A stretch of DNA of 64,000 nt from Phytomonospora sp040655735 (GCF_040655735.1 NZ_JBFAKK010000019.1:45219-109218); one strand, 5' to 3'. Counted from the first letter of the stretch, positions 42,513 to 51,426 are shown. Program-made: numbers and translations. The notes: generated by a model not told the origin, from the sequence alone.

Positions 42513-43451
42513 ATGACCACCAGCCTCCCCCGCATCGGCGACCCGATGCGCGTTCCCAACACCACCACGATGCGCGACGCGTTCATCGACGCCGCCGCCG
42601 ACCTCCTCGACATCGACCCGCGCGTGGCCGTCGTGCTCGCCGACATCTCCGTCGGGCACGAACGCTTCGCGCAGGCCGCCGCCGAGCACCCCGACCGCGT
42701 CCTCAACGTCGGGATCCGCGAGGCGCTCATGGTCAGCGCCGCCGGCGGGCTCGCGCTGACCGGCATGCGCCCGATCGCGCACTCCTACGCGCCCTTCCTG
42801 GTGGAGCGCGCCTACGAGCAGATCAAGCTCGACTTCGAGCACCAGGGCGTCGGCGGGATCCTGGTCAGCGTCGGCGCCTCCTACGACTGGTCGCAGGGCG
42901 GGTACACGCACTTCTCCCCCGGTGACGTGGCCCTCTTCGACACGATGCCCGGCTGGACCGTGCACGTCCCCGGCCACCCCAAGGAGGTCGGCGGTCCCCT
43001 GCGCGCGGCGGCGCTGACCGACGACAAGGTCTACATGCGACTGTCCACGATCGCCAACGCGGCGCCGCACCAGACCGCCGGGCGCCTGAGCCTGATCAAG
43101 TCGGGCGACGGGCCGCTGGTCATCGCCGTCGGGCCGGCGCTCGACAACGTCCTGCTGGCCACCGCCGGGATGTCGGTGTCGGTCGCCTACGCCAACACCG
43201 TGCGCCCCTTCGACGTCGAAGGACTGCGGGCACTGGCGCACACCGGCGAGGTCGTCCTCGTCGAGCCCTACCTGGAGGGCACCTCGACGCGCGTCGTCGC
43301 CGAAGCCCTCCTCGACCGGCCACAACGGACACTGGCGATCGGCGTGAAACGCGCCGACCTGCACAAGTACGGAACCCCCGCCGACCACGACCGCTGGCAC
43401 GGCCTCGATCCCGCCTCGCTCAGCGAGCGGATCGCGGCTTTCGCGCGCTGA
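42513..43451 (+). CDS. Transketolase, C-terminal subunit
   Basis: 312 residues. The pyrimidine-binding domain has MRDAFIDAAADLLDIDPRV, GIREALMVSAAGGLALTGMRPIAH and SYAPFLVERAYEQIKLD; the C-terminal transketolase domain follows (VRPFDVEGLRALAHTGEVVLVEPY). It forms the active enzyme with the upstream subunit. GAGAGG precedes the ATG. The 3' end overlaps the convergent glycosyltransferase gene by 32 bases. Confidence 0.93.
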   Translation: MTTSLPRIGDPMRVPNTTTMRDAFIDAAADLLDIDPRVAVVLADISVGHERFAQAAAEHPDRVLNVGIREALMVSAAGGLALTGMRPIAHSYAPFLVERAYEQIKLDFEHQGVGGILVSVGASYDWSQGGYTHFSPGDVALFDTMPGWTVHVPGHPKEVGGPLRAAALTDDKVYMRLSTIANAAPHQTAGRLSLIKSGDGPLVIAVGPALDNVLLATAGMSVSVAYANTVRPFDVEGLRALAHTGEVVLVEPYLEGTSTRVVAEALLDRPQRTLAIGVKRADLHKYGTPADHDRWHGLDPASLSERIAAFAR

Positions 43452-44139
43452 CCGGCGGGACGACCACCCGCTCGCGGCCGAGGATCCACAAGGCCTCGAC
43501 CCCGTCCTTCCAGGTGATCTTCTTGCCCTCCTCGCGGCTGCGCGCGCGATAGGAGACCGGCACCTCGAAGGGCCGGATCCCGCGCCGCAGCAGCTTCGCG
43601 GTCACCTCGGCCTCCATGCCGAAGCCCTGCGAGACGATCCGCAAGGACCGGTACAGTGCCAGCGGCATCAGCTTGAAGCAGGTCTCCAGGTCGGACAGGT
43701 AGCAGTTGTAGAGCACGTTCGCCGCGGTGGTGATGGCCTTGTTGCCCATCACGTACCAGAAGGAGTAAGCGCTGTGACTACCGAAGGTCCGGTTGCCGAA
43801 GACGACCTCGGCGCGCCCGTCGAGAACCGGCGCGACGAGCGTCGGAATGTCGGCTGGGTCGTACTCCAGGTCAGCGTCCAGGATGATCAGATAATCACCG
43901 GTCGCCTTGTCCGCCGCGGTCCGGATGGCCGCGCCCTTCCCCCGATTGCGGGCATGGCGTAGCGCCGTCACCCGCTCGTCGCCGTACCCGGCGAGGATCG
44001 CCGCCGTCCGGTCCCGACTGCCGTCGTCGACGACGATCAGCTCCACAGGGCAGGGGTACTCCACTGCCAAGGCGGCGTCGAGCGCCTTGAGCAACCGGTC
44101 CTGCTCGTTGTAGACCGGCATCAAAATCGACAGCTTCAC
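43420..44139 (-). CDS. Glycosyltransferase family 2 (polyprenyl-phosphate mannosyltransferase-like)
   Basis: 239 residues, GT-A fold. MKLSILMPVYNEQDRL at the start, IVVDDGSRDRT, RNRGKGAAIRTA and LDADLEYDP (DxD) are typical of dolichol- or polyprenyl-phosphate sugar synthases. It probably transfers a sugar from an activated nucleotide to a lipid carrier on the cytoplasmic face. No C-terminal membrane helices. Divergent from a methyltransferase gene with 33 bases between the starts, a pairing often seen for glycan or lipid-linked sugar modification. Confidence 0.92.
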   Translation of the reverse strand: MKLSILMPVYNEQDRLLKALDAALAVEYPCPVELIVVDDGSRDRTAAILAGYGDERVTALRHARNRGKGAAIRTAADKATGDYLIILDADLEYDPADIPTLVAPVLDGRAEVVFGNRTFGSHSAYSFWYVMGNKAITTAANVLYNCYLSDLETCFKLMPLALYRSLRIVSQGFGMEAEVTAKLLRRGIRPFEVPVSYRARSREEGKKITWKDGVEALWILGRERVVVPPVSARKPRSAR

Positions 44140-44172
44140 GTCGGCAGCCCCCGGCGGTGTTACGGTGCGCGG

Positions 44173-44880
44173 ATGGCCGACATCACCGGAGACACGCGGG
44201 CGCAGTCCCGCGCGCTTGAGGATGTCAGCGCGGCATCACACTACCGTGCCTGGCTGACCGGACTCGCCCTCGACCACCTCGGCGAACACCCGATCGAGAT
44301 CGGCAGCGGCCACGGCGACTACGCCGCCGAGTGGCTGTCGCATGTGGATGAGTTCACCGTGACCGAAGGCGACACCGACCGACTCCAGCTACTGCGAAAA
44401 CGTTTCGCAGACGAGCCGCGCGTCCACGTCCGCAAATTGCTGCTGCCATCCGACGTGGACGGTGAGTACTCGGCGGCGCTGGCCTACAACGTCCTCGAAC
44501 ACATTCCCGACGACGTCGCCGGGCTGCGCACCATGGCACGACTCGTGCGCCCCGGAGGCAAGGTCCTCATCTTCGTGCCCGCCCACCCCATTCTCATGAG
44601 CGACTTCGACCGGCGTGTCGGCCACGTGCGCCGCTATCGCAAGGAGACCCTCCGCGCCGCCTTCGAGGAGGCCGGGCTGACCGTCGACACGCTCCAGCAC
44701 GTCAACTGGGCCGGCTGGTTCGCCTGGATGGTGATGATGAAGCTGCTCAAGGGCACCCCCAAGGACAGCGTGGCGCTGCGGGCATACGACCGGATGGTCG
44801 TGCCCGCCGTCCGCGCCACCGAACGGATAGCCCGCCCGCCCTTCGGGCAGAGCCTGCTCGCCGTCGGACGCGCCACCTGA
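44173..44880 (+). CDS. Class I SAM-dependent methyltransferase
   Basis: 235 residues. Motif I is EIGSGHGDYAAEW (about 42-54), motif II is near VTEGDTDRLQLL, and AYNVLEHIPDD with LVRPGGKVLIFVPA are the post-I and IV motifs of Methyltransf_11/23 proteins. HVRRYRKETLRAAFEEAG follows the fold. The substrate may be a lipid-linked sugar given the divergent GT2 gene. TACGGT 6 bases before the ATG marks a leaderless start. Confidence 0.9.
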   Translation: MADITGDTRAQSRALEDVSAASHYRAWLTGLALDHLGEHPIEIGSGHGDYAAEWLSHVDEFTVTEGDTDRLQLLRKRFADEPRVHVRKLLLPSDVDGEYSAALAYNVLEHIPDDVAGLRTMARLVRPGGKVLIFVPAHPILMSDFDRRVGHVRRYRKETLRAAFEEAGLTVDTLQHVNWAGWFAWMVMMKLLKGTPKDSVALRAYDRMVVPAVRATERIARPPFGQSLLAVGRAT

Positions 44881-44982
44881 CCCCTTCAGGTATTGCCGGA
44901 CTGCATGTCCGTCACGATCCGACCCCCGGACGGTTACATCAGTGGGACACACGAGCCCACACCGCGACCGAGGGAGCACGCC

Positions 44983-45279
44983 ATGATCCCCTACGTGACC
45001 ACGAACGCCGAAGACCTGATCGGCCTGTGGAGGGCGACGTACGACGAGCACGACCACACCGGCGGGTTCATGCGGTGCCGGAGCGGGTGCGGGGAAGGGT
45101 TCCCGTGCGAGACGCGGATCAAGGCGGCGCGGGCGCTGGTGGGGCTGGGGGTGCGGCTGTACTCGAAGACGGACTACCTGCGGCCGGCGGTGGGGGCGCG
45201 GTGGGGTGCGGCTGCGGGTGCGGGTGCGGCTGCGGGTGCGGGGGCGGGTGCGGAAGTCGGGGTGGCGGGGGTCGGGTAG
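44983..45279 (+). CDS. Hypothetical protein with Ala/Gly repeat tail
   Basis: 98 residues. The first 70 (LIGLWRATYDEHDHTGGFMRC, GEGFPCETRIKAARALVGLG) form a small domain with three cysteines and two histidines, possibly metal-binding. The last 28 residues are alternating Ala/Gly encoded by short GCGGGT/GCGGCT tandem repeats, likely recent expansion. GAGGGAG precedes the ATG. The repeat-rich non-coding region begins right after it. No family recognised. Confidence 0.6.
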   Translation: MIPYVTTNAEDLIGLWRATYDEHDHTGGFMRCRSGCGEGFPCETRIKAARALVGLGVRLYSKTDYLRPAVGARWGAAAGAGAAAGAGAGAEVGVAGVG

Positions 45280-45464
45280 GGGCGGGTTGTTCTCTGCTTG
45301 CTTTCGGGAGGGCTTGCTTTCGGGTGGTGGCGTGCCCGGCGTAAGTTCCTGGGGCTCCGCCCCAGACCCCGGGCCTCACTCTGGAAACGTTGGGGTGCTT
45401 CGGGTTCGGGGTGTGCGCCCCAGTTGCGGTTAGGGCGCTGGAGGTTTGAGGTCGGGTGGTGGGC

Positions 45465-45588
45465 GTGTTCCCGTCGGGCGGCCTGTTCAAGGGCTATACG
45501 AAGAACCTGGGGCCGTCAAGGGAAAGAACGCCCTTGACGGCCCCAGAACCTTCGTATCGTCCAATCAGCGGCCGACCGACGGAAACAC
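45465..45588 (+). ncRNA. Candidate structured RNA element, copy 1
   Basis: Helices nested from outside: GTGTTCCCGTC/GACGGAAACAC; GGCC/GGCC; TACGAAG/CTTCGTA; a symmetric AAC/AAC internal loop; a perfect 16-bp stem CTGGGGCCGTCAAGGG/CCCTTGACGGCCCCAG; and an 8-base loop AAAGAACG. Single-stranded TGTTCAAGGGC and TCCAATCA flank the inner stem and are conserved in copy 2. No T-tract follows, so it is not a simple terminator. Transcription is not shown. Confidence 0.55.
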
Positions 45589-45649
45589 AGCTCCGGGGGA
45601 GGGTTCTGCCGCGCGGAGCGCGGCGGGGGTCCGCGCGGGTGTGGGAGGG

Positions 45650-45930
45650 AGCGGCGCACGGGAGGGTGCGGTGGGGAGCGGCGCACGGGGTGGTTCGGGC
45701 GGCAGCCGCCCACGGGAGGGTGCGGCGTTCAGCTGCCCACGGGATGGTGCGGCGGGGAGCTGCCCACGGGAAAGTGTCAGCAGCAGCGCCACACGGGCGA
45801 GCACGGCAGGCAGCAGCACACGAGCCGCGACAAGCGGGAGTCTCCAGCGAGTGGGCGCGGCAGCATCAGCCACGGGAAGGTGTGCCGTACAGCGACTCAT
45901 CGGACGATTCGAGCAGCAGCGGCACACGCG
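45650..45930 (+). repeat. Degenerate 27-base tandem repeats, left array
   Basis: About eight units of the pattern CAGC.GC.CACGGG followed by .G.GGTKCGG, drifting rightwards. The same unit occurs in the right array in reverse orientation. There are no spacers between units, so this is not a CRISPR array. Confidence 0.7.
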
Positions 45931-46309
45931 GAGCGAGACGCGCATTGGCGCATTGGCGCATTGGCGAACGCAAGGGACCCTGCCCGGCCAGGCATAGCGA
46001 GGGACCGCGCATAAGGCCGCGTGAGGATCAGCGGCGCACCGGCAGCCCTCTTCGGCGAAGCACGTGACGGCCGCAGCCGGCATCCCCACCGAGAAGTGCG
46101 CGAACAGCCGCCGCTCGATGGCGGGGTCAGCCAGCGCCGCACCGGTGGCGACGCACAACCGGGCGTGCTCGGTGGCAACCGGTCCCGCCCCACATGACCG
46201 CCCAAGTCGACGGCCATGCTCGGACTCGCGTCGGCTTCCAGGAGAGAGCGACCCAATGCGTGGCCTCAGCCCGGCGTCGGCGTCGGGCGCTCGCCCCCGA
46301 AACGCCGAA

Positions 46310-46620
46310 TCGCACACAGGCCCGTGAGCTGCTGCTGCTCGAACCATCCCGTGTGCCGCTGCCGCTCGAACCATCTCGTGCGCAGCTGACGGCCGAACCG
46401 CGTCTCATGTGCGGCTGACGGCCGAACCACCCTGCGAGCGGCTAACGCCCGAACCGTCTCGTGCGCCGCTGCCGCTCGAACCATCTCGTGCGCAGCTGAC
46501 GGCCGAACCACCCCGTGCGCGGCTGACGGCCGAACCACCCCGTGCGCGGCTGCTGGCCGAACCGTCTCGTGTGCGGCTGACGCCCGAACCACCCCGTGTG
46601 CCGCTGCCGCCTCCGTCTTC
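46310..46620 (-). repeat. Degenerate 27-base tandem repeats, right array
   Basis: About ten to eleven units, better preserved than in the left array, containing CAGC.GC.CACG followed by .GRTGGTTCG on the minus strand. In one frame they read as a nine-residue repeat AHGVVRPSA, but there is no start, ribosome site or conserved frame, so coding is not supported. Confidence 0.7.
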
Positions 46621-46668
46621 AGCGCCGCACCAGCCGTGCGAAGCACGGCAGAAGGCTTCCCTGGAGGT

Positions 46669-46792
46669 GTGTTTCCGTCGGTCGGCCGGTGATTGGACCT
46701 ACCTGGGGGTTCTGGCGGGGTCAAGGGCGCACTTTCCCTTGACCCCGACAGGTTCCCCAGGTGCCCTTGAACAGGCCGAAAGACGGAAACAC
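46669..46792 (-). ncRNA. Candidate structured RNA element, copy 2
   Basis: Same length (124 bases) and fold as copy 1, on the minus strand. Helices: GTGTTTCCGTC/GACGGAAACAC; CGGCC/GGCCG; ACCTGGGG/CCCCAGGT; AAC/AAC loop; 16-bp inner stem CTGTCGGGGTCAAGGG/CCCTTGACCCCGCCAG with one mismatch; loop AAAGTGCG. The third helix has a different sequence from copy 1 but is again fully paired, and the inner stem shows paired changes. Confidence 0.55.
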
Positions 46793-46922
46793 CCCAAGCA
46801 CACAACCCCAAGCCTTCTGCGGTTCTAAGCGCGAGTGGGGCGCACACCCCAACCCGAAGCACCCCACCGTTTCCAGAGCGAGGCCCGGGGTCTGGGGCAG
46901 CGCCCCAGGAACTCACGCCGGG

Positions 46923-47303
46923 AACCGCAGCAGCCGCACGAGATGGAAGCGAGCGACGGGAGAAGGGCGCGTGCGCGGACGCGATGCACACGATGGATTC
47001 GCGAGCTGGATACAGGCCGTAGTGAGGTGTGGCGGTGACGGTGACGGAGGCGGTGACGGAAGGAGCGGCGGGCGGCGGCGCAGGTCGAAGCAGCGAGTCG
47101 CGAACACGGGGGCGAGGGCTCAGCAACGCGGCGGGCACGGCAGGACGAGGCCCCACAGCGGAAACAAAGGAAAGGCCGCGAGAGGCGAACGAACGCCCAG
47201 CGGGGGGGCAGGTAAAGCAGGCGCCGGCAAAGGAGCAACCCAGCGAAGCCGCCACACCAGGCCGCACCAACCGCACCAACGTCACCCCAGGACGCAAGCC
47301 CTC
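46923..47303. other. Gap without recognisable gene
   Basis: 380 bases between the inverted repeat and the membrane protein stop. Low-complexity GGTGACGG-type runs near 47030-47065; otherwise short, unconvincing frames on both strands. Confidence 0.5.
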
Positions 47304-48251
47304 TCACCTCCCCCGCCTGACCCACCACACCGCGACCGCCACCACCCCGACGACCCCGGCCACCGTCGCCAGCACCGCCGCCGACGGCCCCCACGCCGCC
47401 AGCACCGCGAAGCCGCCGACGCACAACCACGTCATCCCCACCAATTCCGTCGGCCCGGCCGCGGCCGCCGTCCCCGCCGGCGCCGCGAGCGGCGTCCGCA
47501 CCGCCATCAGCCCCGCGGCGGCGATCAGGCCGACCCACCAGATCGCGGCGGCGCTCACCGTCGTCTCGCCTCCCGACGCCGCTGTGAGCGCCGCGATGAT
47601 CCCCGCCGTCCCGGCGGCGGCGGTGGTCGTGGCGGCGACGGTGGCGCGGGTGAGGGGTGGTGGGTCGTCCCGGTCGCGGTGGGCGGCGGTCAGCTGCTGC
47701 CTCGCTTGGGGCGTGCGGTGGAGGAGGGCTCCGGCGGTCAGGGCGGTGATCGCGACGGCCAGGGCGATCCAGGCGCTCGCGGTGAAGTCGGGGAGGTGGG
47801 CGTCGATGGCGAAGTGGTGGGGTGTGGCTTCGAGTTCTTCGTCGTCGTCGATGCCGAATCCGGCGCCGAAGAAGCAGCCGCCCACGATGAGGATGATGAG
47901 GGAGGCGGCGATGAGTTTGGGCCCGGCCGTGAACCATGCCGCCGCGCCGACGGCGACGGCCGCGGCGATGGTGACGCCGGCGGCGATGAGCACGGCGGGG
48001 GTCCAGCCGGGGCCGGAGGGATCGGTGAGCTTGCCGATCAGGTCACCGTGCGTCCACAGTGGAAGGCCCAGGACGGCGAGGTTCGGCTGGTCCCAGGCCG
48101 CCGTGAGCCACAGCGCTCCCGCCATCAGCACGCAGGCGGCGGCGTAGCCCGCCAGGCCCGCCGGCGATCCGGTCTGCGGCACGGTGCTCACCAGCCCGGC
48201 GACGGCCGCGGGCCACACGATCGCGGCGGCCAGGGCGAACAGTCGCGGCAT
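47304..48251 (-). CDS. Polytopic membrane protein of unknown function
   Basis: 315 residues with about nine hydrophobic segments (for example FALAAAIVWPAAVAGLV, LIAASLIILIVGGCFFGAG, MTWLCVGGFAVLAAW) and short loops, one with GIDDDEELEATPHHF. No family signature. It starts 55 bases after the mutase stop on the same strand, so it is probably the third gene of the ligase-mutase operon. The ATG is chosen at the first hydrophobic segment; upstream RBS is weak. Confidence 0.65.
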   Translation of the reverse strand: MPRLFALAAAIVWPAAVAGLVSTVPQTGSPAGLAGYAAACVLMAGALWLTAAWDQPNLAVLGLPLWTHGDLIGKLTDPSGPGWTPAVLIAAGVTIAAAVAVGAAAWFTAGPKLIAASLIILIVGGCFFGAGFGIDDDEELEATPHHFAIDAHLPDFTASAWIALAVAITALTAGALLHRTPQARQQLTAAHRDRDDPPPLTRATVAATTTAAAGTAGIIAALTAASGGETTVSAAAIWWVGLIAAAGLMAVRTPLAAPAGTAAAAGPTELVGMTWLCVGGFAVLAAWGPSAAVLATVAGVVGVVAVAVWWVRRGR

Positions 48252-48306
48252 CCACGAAGGCCCGATCGGCGTCCGCCTCAAAGTCCGCCCCCGCCTGAGA
48301 ACACCT

Positions 48307-49797
48307 TCACAGGCCCGCCGACGGCGTCCAGCTGCCGTGCACTGCGCGCAGCCTGGCGACGACCTCGCCGAGCGTCGCGTAGGCCGACATCGCCACGACG
48401 CAGGCGGGCACGATGTTCTCCCCCGCCCTCGCCGCCGACTCCACGTCGGCGAGCGCCTTCTCCACCGCCGCCGCGTCGCGGGTGGCCCGCAGTCTTTCGA
48501 CAGCCGCGACCTGCCCCGCCTCGGCGGCGGGGTCGATGCGGAAGACGTCGAGGGGTTCTCGTGGTGAGGCGTGGCGGTTGACGCCGACGACGATCTTCTC
48601 GCCGTTCTCGACGGCGCGTGCCTGCCGGTAGGCGGCGTCGGCGAGGCGGCCGGCCTGGTAACCGGCCTCGACGCAGGCGAGGGCGCCGCCGCGCGCCTCG
48701 ATGTCGGCCATGACGTCGGTGATGGCGCGTTCGCAGGCATCGGTGCGGGCCTCGACCTCGTAGGAGCCGCCGAGGGGGTCGGCGACCCCGCCGAGGCCGG
48801 TCTCGAAGGCGACGATCTGCTGGGTGCGCAGGGCGAGGGTGGCGGCGTCTGCGGTGGGGACGCCCAGGGCTTCGTCGTAGGCGCACACGTGCAGGGTCTG
48901 GACACCTCCGCAGGCGGCGGCCAGGGCTTCGATCGCGGTGCGGGCGACGTTGTTGAGGGGCTGCTGCGCGGTCAGCGACGAGCCGGCGGTGAACGCGAAG
49001 ATCCGCAGCTGTGCCGAGCGAGGGTCCTGGGCGCCGTAGCGCTCGCGGACGAGTTTGGCCCACACGCGGCGGGCGGCGCGGAGTTTGGCGACCTCGCCGA
49101 GGAAGTCCAGCCCCACCGACAGGAAGGTGTAGAGGCTGGGGGCCACCGCGTCGACGTGCACGCCCCTGGCGACCAGCGCGTCGAGGTAGGCGATGGCGTT
49201 GGCGAAGGTGTAGCCGACCTCGGTCGCGGCGTCGCCTCCCGCCTCGGCGATGTGGTACCCCGACATGGCCAGCGGCACCCAGCGCGGCGCGTGCCGCGAC
49301 AGGTGCTCCATCGTGTCGACGGCCAGGGTCAGCGACGGGCGCGGCGGGAAGATCTGCGTGCCGCGCGCGATGAACTCCTTCAGCACGTCGTTTTGGATGA
49401 ACAGGCCGAAGGCGTCGGGCTCGACACCCCGGCGCTCGGCGAGCGCGAGGAACATCGCCGCCCACAGGTAGCCGATGGAGTTGGCGGTGGTGCGGACCTG
49501 GGTGATGGCCGACAGGTCGATGCCGTCGAGCAGGATCTCCAGGTCCGCCAGGGAGTCCAGGGCGACGCCGACCCTGCCGACCTCGCCGGCGGCGCGGGGG
49601 TCGTCGGAGTCGAGGCCGAGCTGGGTGGGCAGGTCGAGGGCGACGGAGAAGCCGGTCTGGCCGGCCTCGATGAGCTCGCGGAAGCGGCGGTTGGACTCGG
49701 CGGCGGTGGCGAAACCGGCGTACTGGCCCATGATCCAGGGCTTCGCCTCGGCGGAGATGCCGCGTGTGTAGGGGAACTCGCCGGGGCGTTCGGTCAT
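48307..49797 (-). CDS. Methylmalonyl-CoA mutase family protein, large (catalytic) subunit only
   Basis: 496 residues, the TIM-barrel catalytic half of B12-dependent acyl-CoA mutases: GQYAGFATAAESNRRF, GLFIQNDVLKEFIARGT (Gln for CoA binding), AMSGYHIAEAG (catalytic His) and FAFTAGSSLTAQQPLNN. No DxHxxG cobalamin-binding domain is present, so a separate small subunit is needed; none is in the window. The loop carrying the substrate-selecting Tyr in methylmalonyl-CoA mutase (RGxYxTMY) is shortened to GISAEAKPW, so the substrate is likely different. It overlaps the upstream acyl-CoA ligase gene by 4 bases. Confidence 0.9.
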   Translation of the reverse strand: MTERPGEFPYTRGISAEAKPWIMGQYAGFATAAESNRRFRELIEAGQTGFSVALDLPTQLGLDSDDPRAAGEVGRVGVALDSLADLEILLDGIDLSAITQVRTTANSIGYLWAAMFLALAERRGVEPDAFGLFIQNDVLKEFIARGTQIFPPRPSLTLAVDTMEHLSRHAPRWVPLAMSGYHIAEAGGDAATEVGYTFANAIAYLDALVARGVHVDAVAPSLYTFLSVGLDFLGEVAKLRAARRVWAKLVRERYGAQDPRSAQLRIFAFTAGSSLTAQQPLNNVARTAIEALAAACGGVQTLHVCAYDEALGVPTADAATLALRTQQIVAFETGLGGVADPLGGSYEVEARTDACERAITDVMADIEARGGALACVEAGYQAGRLADAAYRQARAVENGEKIVVGVNRHASPREPLDVFRIDPAAEAGQVAAVERLRATRDAAAVEKALADVESAARAGENIVPACVVAMSAYATLGEVVARLRAVHGSWTPSAGL

Positions 49798-51284
49798 GGC
49801 GTCCCTCCGCGCAGGGCCTTCTTGTCGATCTTCCCGGTGGAGTTGAGGGGGAAGGCGTCGAGCCTGCGGTACTCCTTGGGCTTCTTGTAGGAGGCGAGTT
49901 CGCGGCGGGCATGTGCGTCCACTTCGGACTCCTGGGCGCGGCCGGTGTAGTAGGCGACGATCCGCTGTCCCCATTCGGGGTCGGGGAGTCCGACGACGGC
50001 GACCTGGTCGACGCCCTCGGCGGCCGACAGGGCCTCCTCGACCTCGCGGGGGTAGACGTTGTAGCCGCCGGTGATGATCATGTCGCCTTTGCGGTCGACG
50101 AGGTAGAGGTGGCCGTCGGTCTCGACGCGGCCGAGGTCACCGGTGTGCAGCCAGCCGTCGCGGATGGGGCGCGATCCGCCGTCGCCGCTCCAGTAACCGC
50201 TCATCACCGCGCGGCCGCGGATGGTGACCTCGCCGACCTCGCCGGGCGGCAGCGTTTCGCCGGTGTCACCGACGATGCGCAGCTCGACGCCGGTGGCGGC
50301 GCGGCCGGCGGAGGTGAGCAGTTCGGGGCGGCCGGTGAGTCCTTCGCGGTGGTCGGCGGCCGACAGCACGGTGATGGGCGGGATCGCCTCGACCAGGCCG
50401 TAGTACTGGACGAGGTGGGGCGTCAAGCGCTCGAACGCGTCGCGGATGTGCGCCGGGGGCATGGGCGCGCCGGCGTAGGCGAGCATCTTCAGCGGCAGTG
50501 GACGGTCGAGGGCCGGGTCGGCGAGCAGGCGGGCGATCATCGTCGGCACGAGGGCGGTGTGGGTGGCGCCGCGTTCGGCGGCGGCTTCGAGGACGTCGCC
50601 TGTGTCGAAGCCGCCGAGGATGAGCTGGCGGGCCCCGGCGGCCAGGAACGGGAGCACGAACAGCCCGGAGGTGTGGGTGATGGGCCCGGCGTGCAGGTAG
50701 GTGTCCTCTGTGGACAGGCCGGGCACGACGTCGGCGGCCATCGCCTCGGCGCCGGCGAGCCGGTTGGAGTGTTCGCGGCGCACGCCCTTGGGGGCTCCGG
50801 TGGTGCCGCTGGTGTAGTTGAGGGACACCAGGTCGCGGACCTCGGGCGGCATCGCCGGGCCTTCGGCGAGCTTGGCGTAGGAGACGCCGGGACCGTCCCC
50901 GATGGACACGTGGGGCAGCTCGTCGCGCAGGAACGCGGCGCGTTCGGCGTAGCGGGCGTCGTAGACCAGGGCGGTGGCGCGGGAGTCCTCGGCGATGCGG
51001 GCCCAGTCGCGCTCGTGGAGGCGGTGGTTGAGATGCACGCGGACCAGGCCGGCCCAGGAGGTGGCCAGGTCGAGCTCGATGGAGGTGTTCTGGTTGGGCT
51101 GGAGGTCGAGGACCCGGTCGCCGGGCGACAGGCCCAGGTCGCGCAGGCCGGCGGCGACGCGCGCCACCCGGTCGGCGAGTTCGGCGAAGGTGACGGTCCC
51201 CTGTGGACCCTCGATCGCGATCCGGGCGGCGTGTGCGCGCGCCGATCGCGACAGCAGCTGTGCGGTGCTCGCGTCGCCCACCAT
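49794..51284 (-). CDS. AMP-dependent acyl-CoA ligase
   Basis: 496 residues of the ANL superfamily. Motif A3 is LNYTSGTTGAPKGVRR (about 153-168), the hinge region DGWLHTGDLGRVETDG and DRKGDMIITGGYNVYPRE follows, and the catalytic lysine sits in NSTGKIDKKALRGG near the end. It would activate a carboxylic acid as its CoA thioester. Its stop overlaps the start of the mutase gene, so the mutase probably works on the same acyl chain. CAGGCT stands 6 bases before the ATG (leaderless). Confidence 0.93.
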   Translation of the reverse strand: MVGDASTAQLLSRSARAHAARIAIEGPQGTVTFAELADRVARVAAGLRDLGLSPGDRVLDLQPNQNTSIELDLATSWAGLVRVHLNHRLHERDWARIAEDSRATALVYDARYAERAAFLRDELPHVSIGDGPGVSYAKLAEGPAMPPEVRDLVSLNYTSGTTGAPKGVRREHSNRLAGAEAMAADVVPGLSTEDTYLHAGPITHTSGLFVLPFLAAGARQLILGGFDTGDVLEAAAERGATHTALVPTMIARLLADPALDRPLPLKMLAYAGAPMPPAHIRDAFERLTPHLVQYYGLVEAIPPITVLSAADHREGLTGRPELLTSAGRAATGVELRIVGDTGETLPPGEVGEVTIRGRAVMSGYWSGDGGSRPIRDGWLHTGDLGRVETDGHLYLVDRKGDMIITGGYNVYPREVEEALSAAEGVDQVAVVGLPDPEWGQRIVAYYTGRAQESEVDAHARRELASYKKPKEYRRLDAFPLNSTGKIDKKALRGGTP

Positions 51285-51426
51285 GGAGCGAGCCTGTCAC
51301 GCCGAATCGACGGCCGTCAAGGATTCGGCAGACCGCGCGACCTGGTGTTCAAGGCGCCGCTCATGGTAGAAATCCTCCATTCCCCTCGGGGATCCGGCAG
51401 TTTTACTACAAAACGGGAGACGCACC

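Larger units (their letters stand above)
45334..46922. repeat. 1.6-kb imperfect inverted repeat with nested 27-base arrays
   Basis: The left arm (from 45334) and right arm (to 46922) are related in opposite orientation over about 600 bases each. Shared parts, from outside in: GTTCCTGGGG...CCCCAGACCCCGGGCCTC, TCTGGAAACG, GGTGCTTCGGGTT, a 124-base structured element, a variable GC-rich spacer and an array of degenerate 27-base units. The centre (about 45930-46310) is unique and gene-poor. Long open frames here are by-products of the repeat composition; no protein gene is supported. Confidence 0.8.

Noticed and set aside
45650..46620. Possible CRISPR array
   Set aside because: Units are contiguous with no unique spacers and no cas genes are near.
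45565..47297. Long repeat-rich frames (AHGVVR-type) in the 27-base arrays
   Set aside because: Open on several frames because of repeat composition, no ribosome site or start, and the two arrays are inverted, so one common protein is not encoded.
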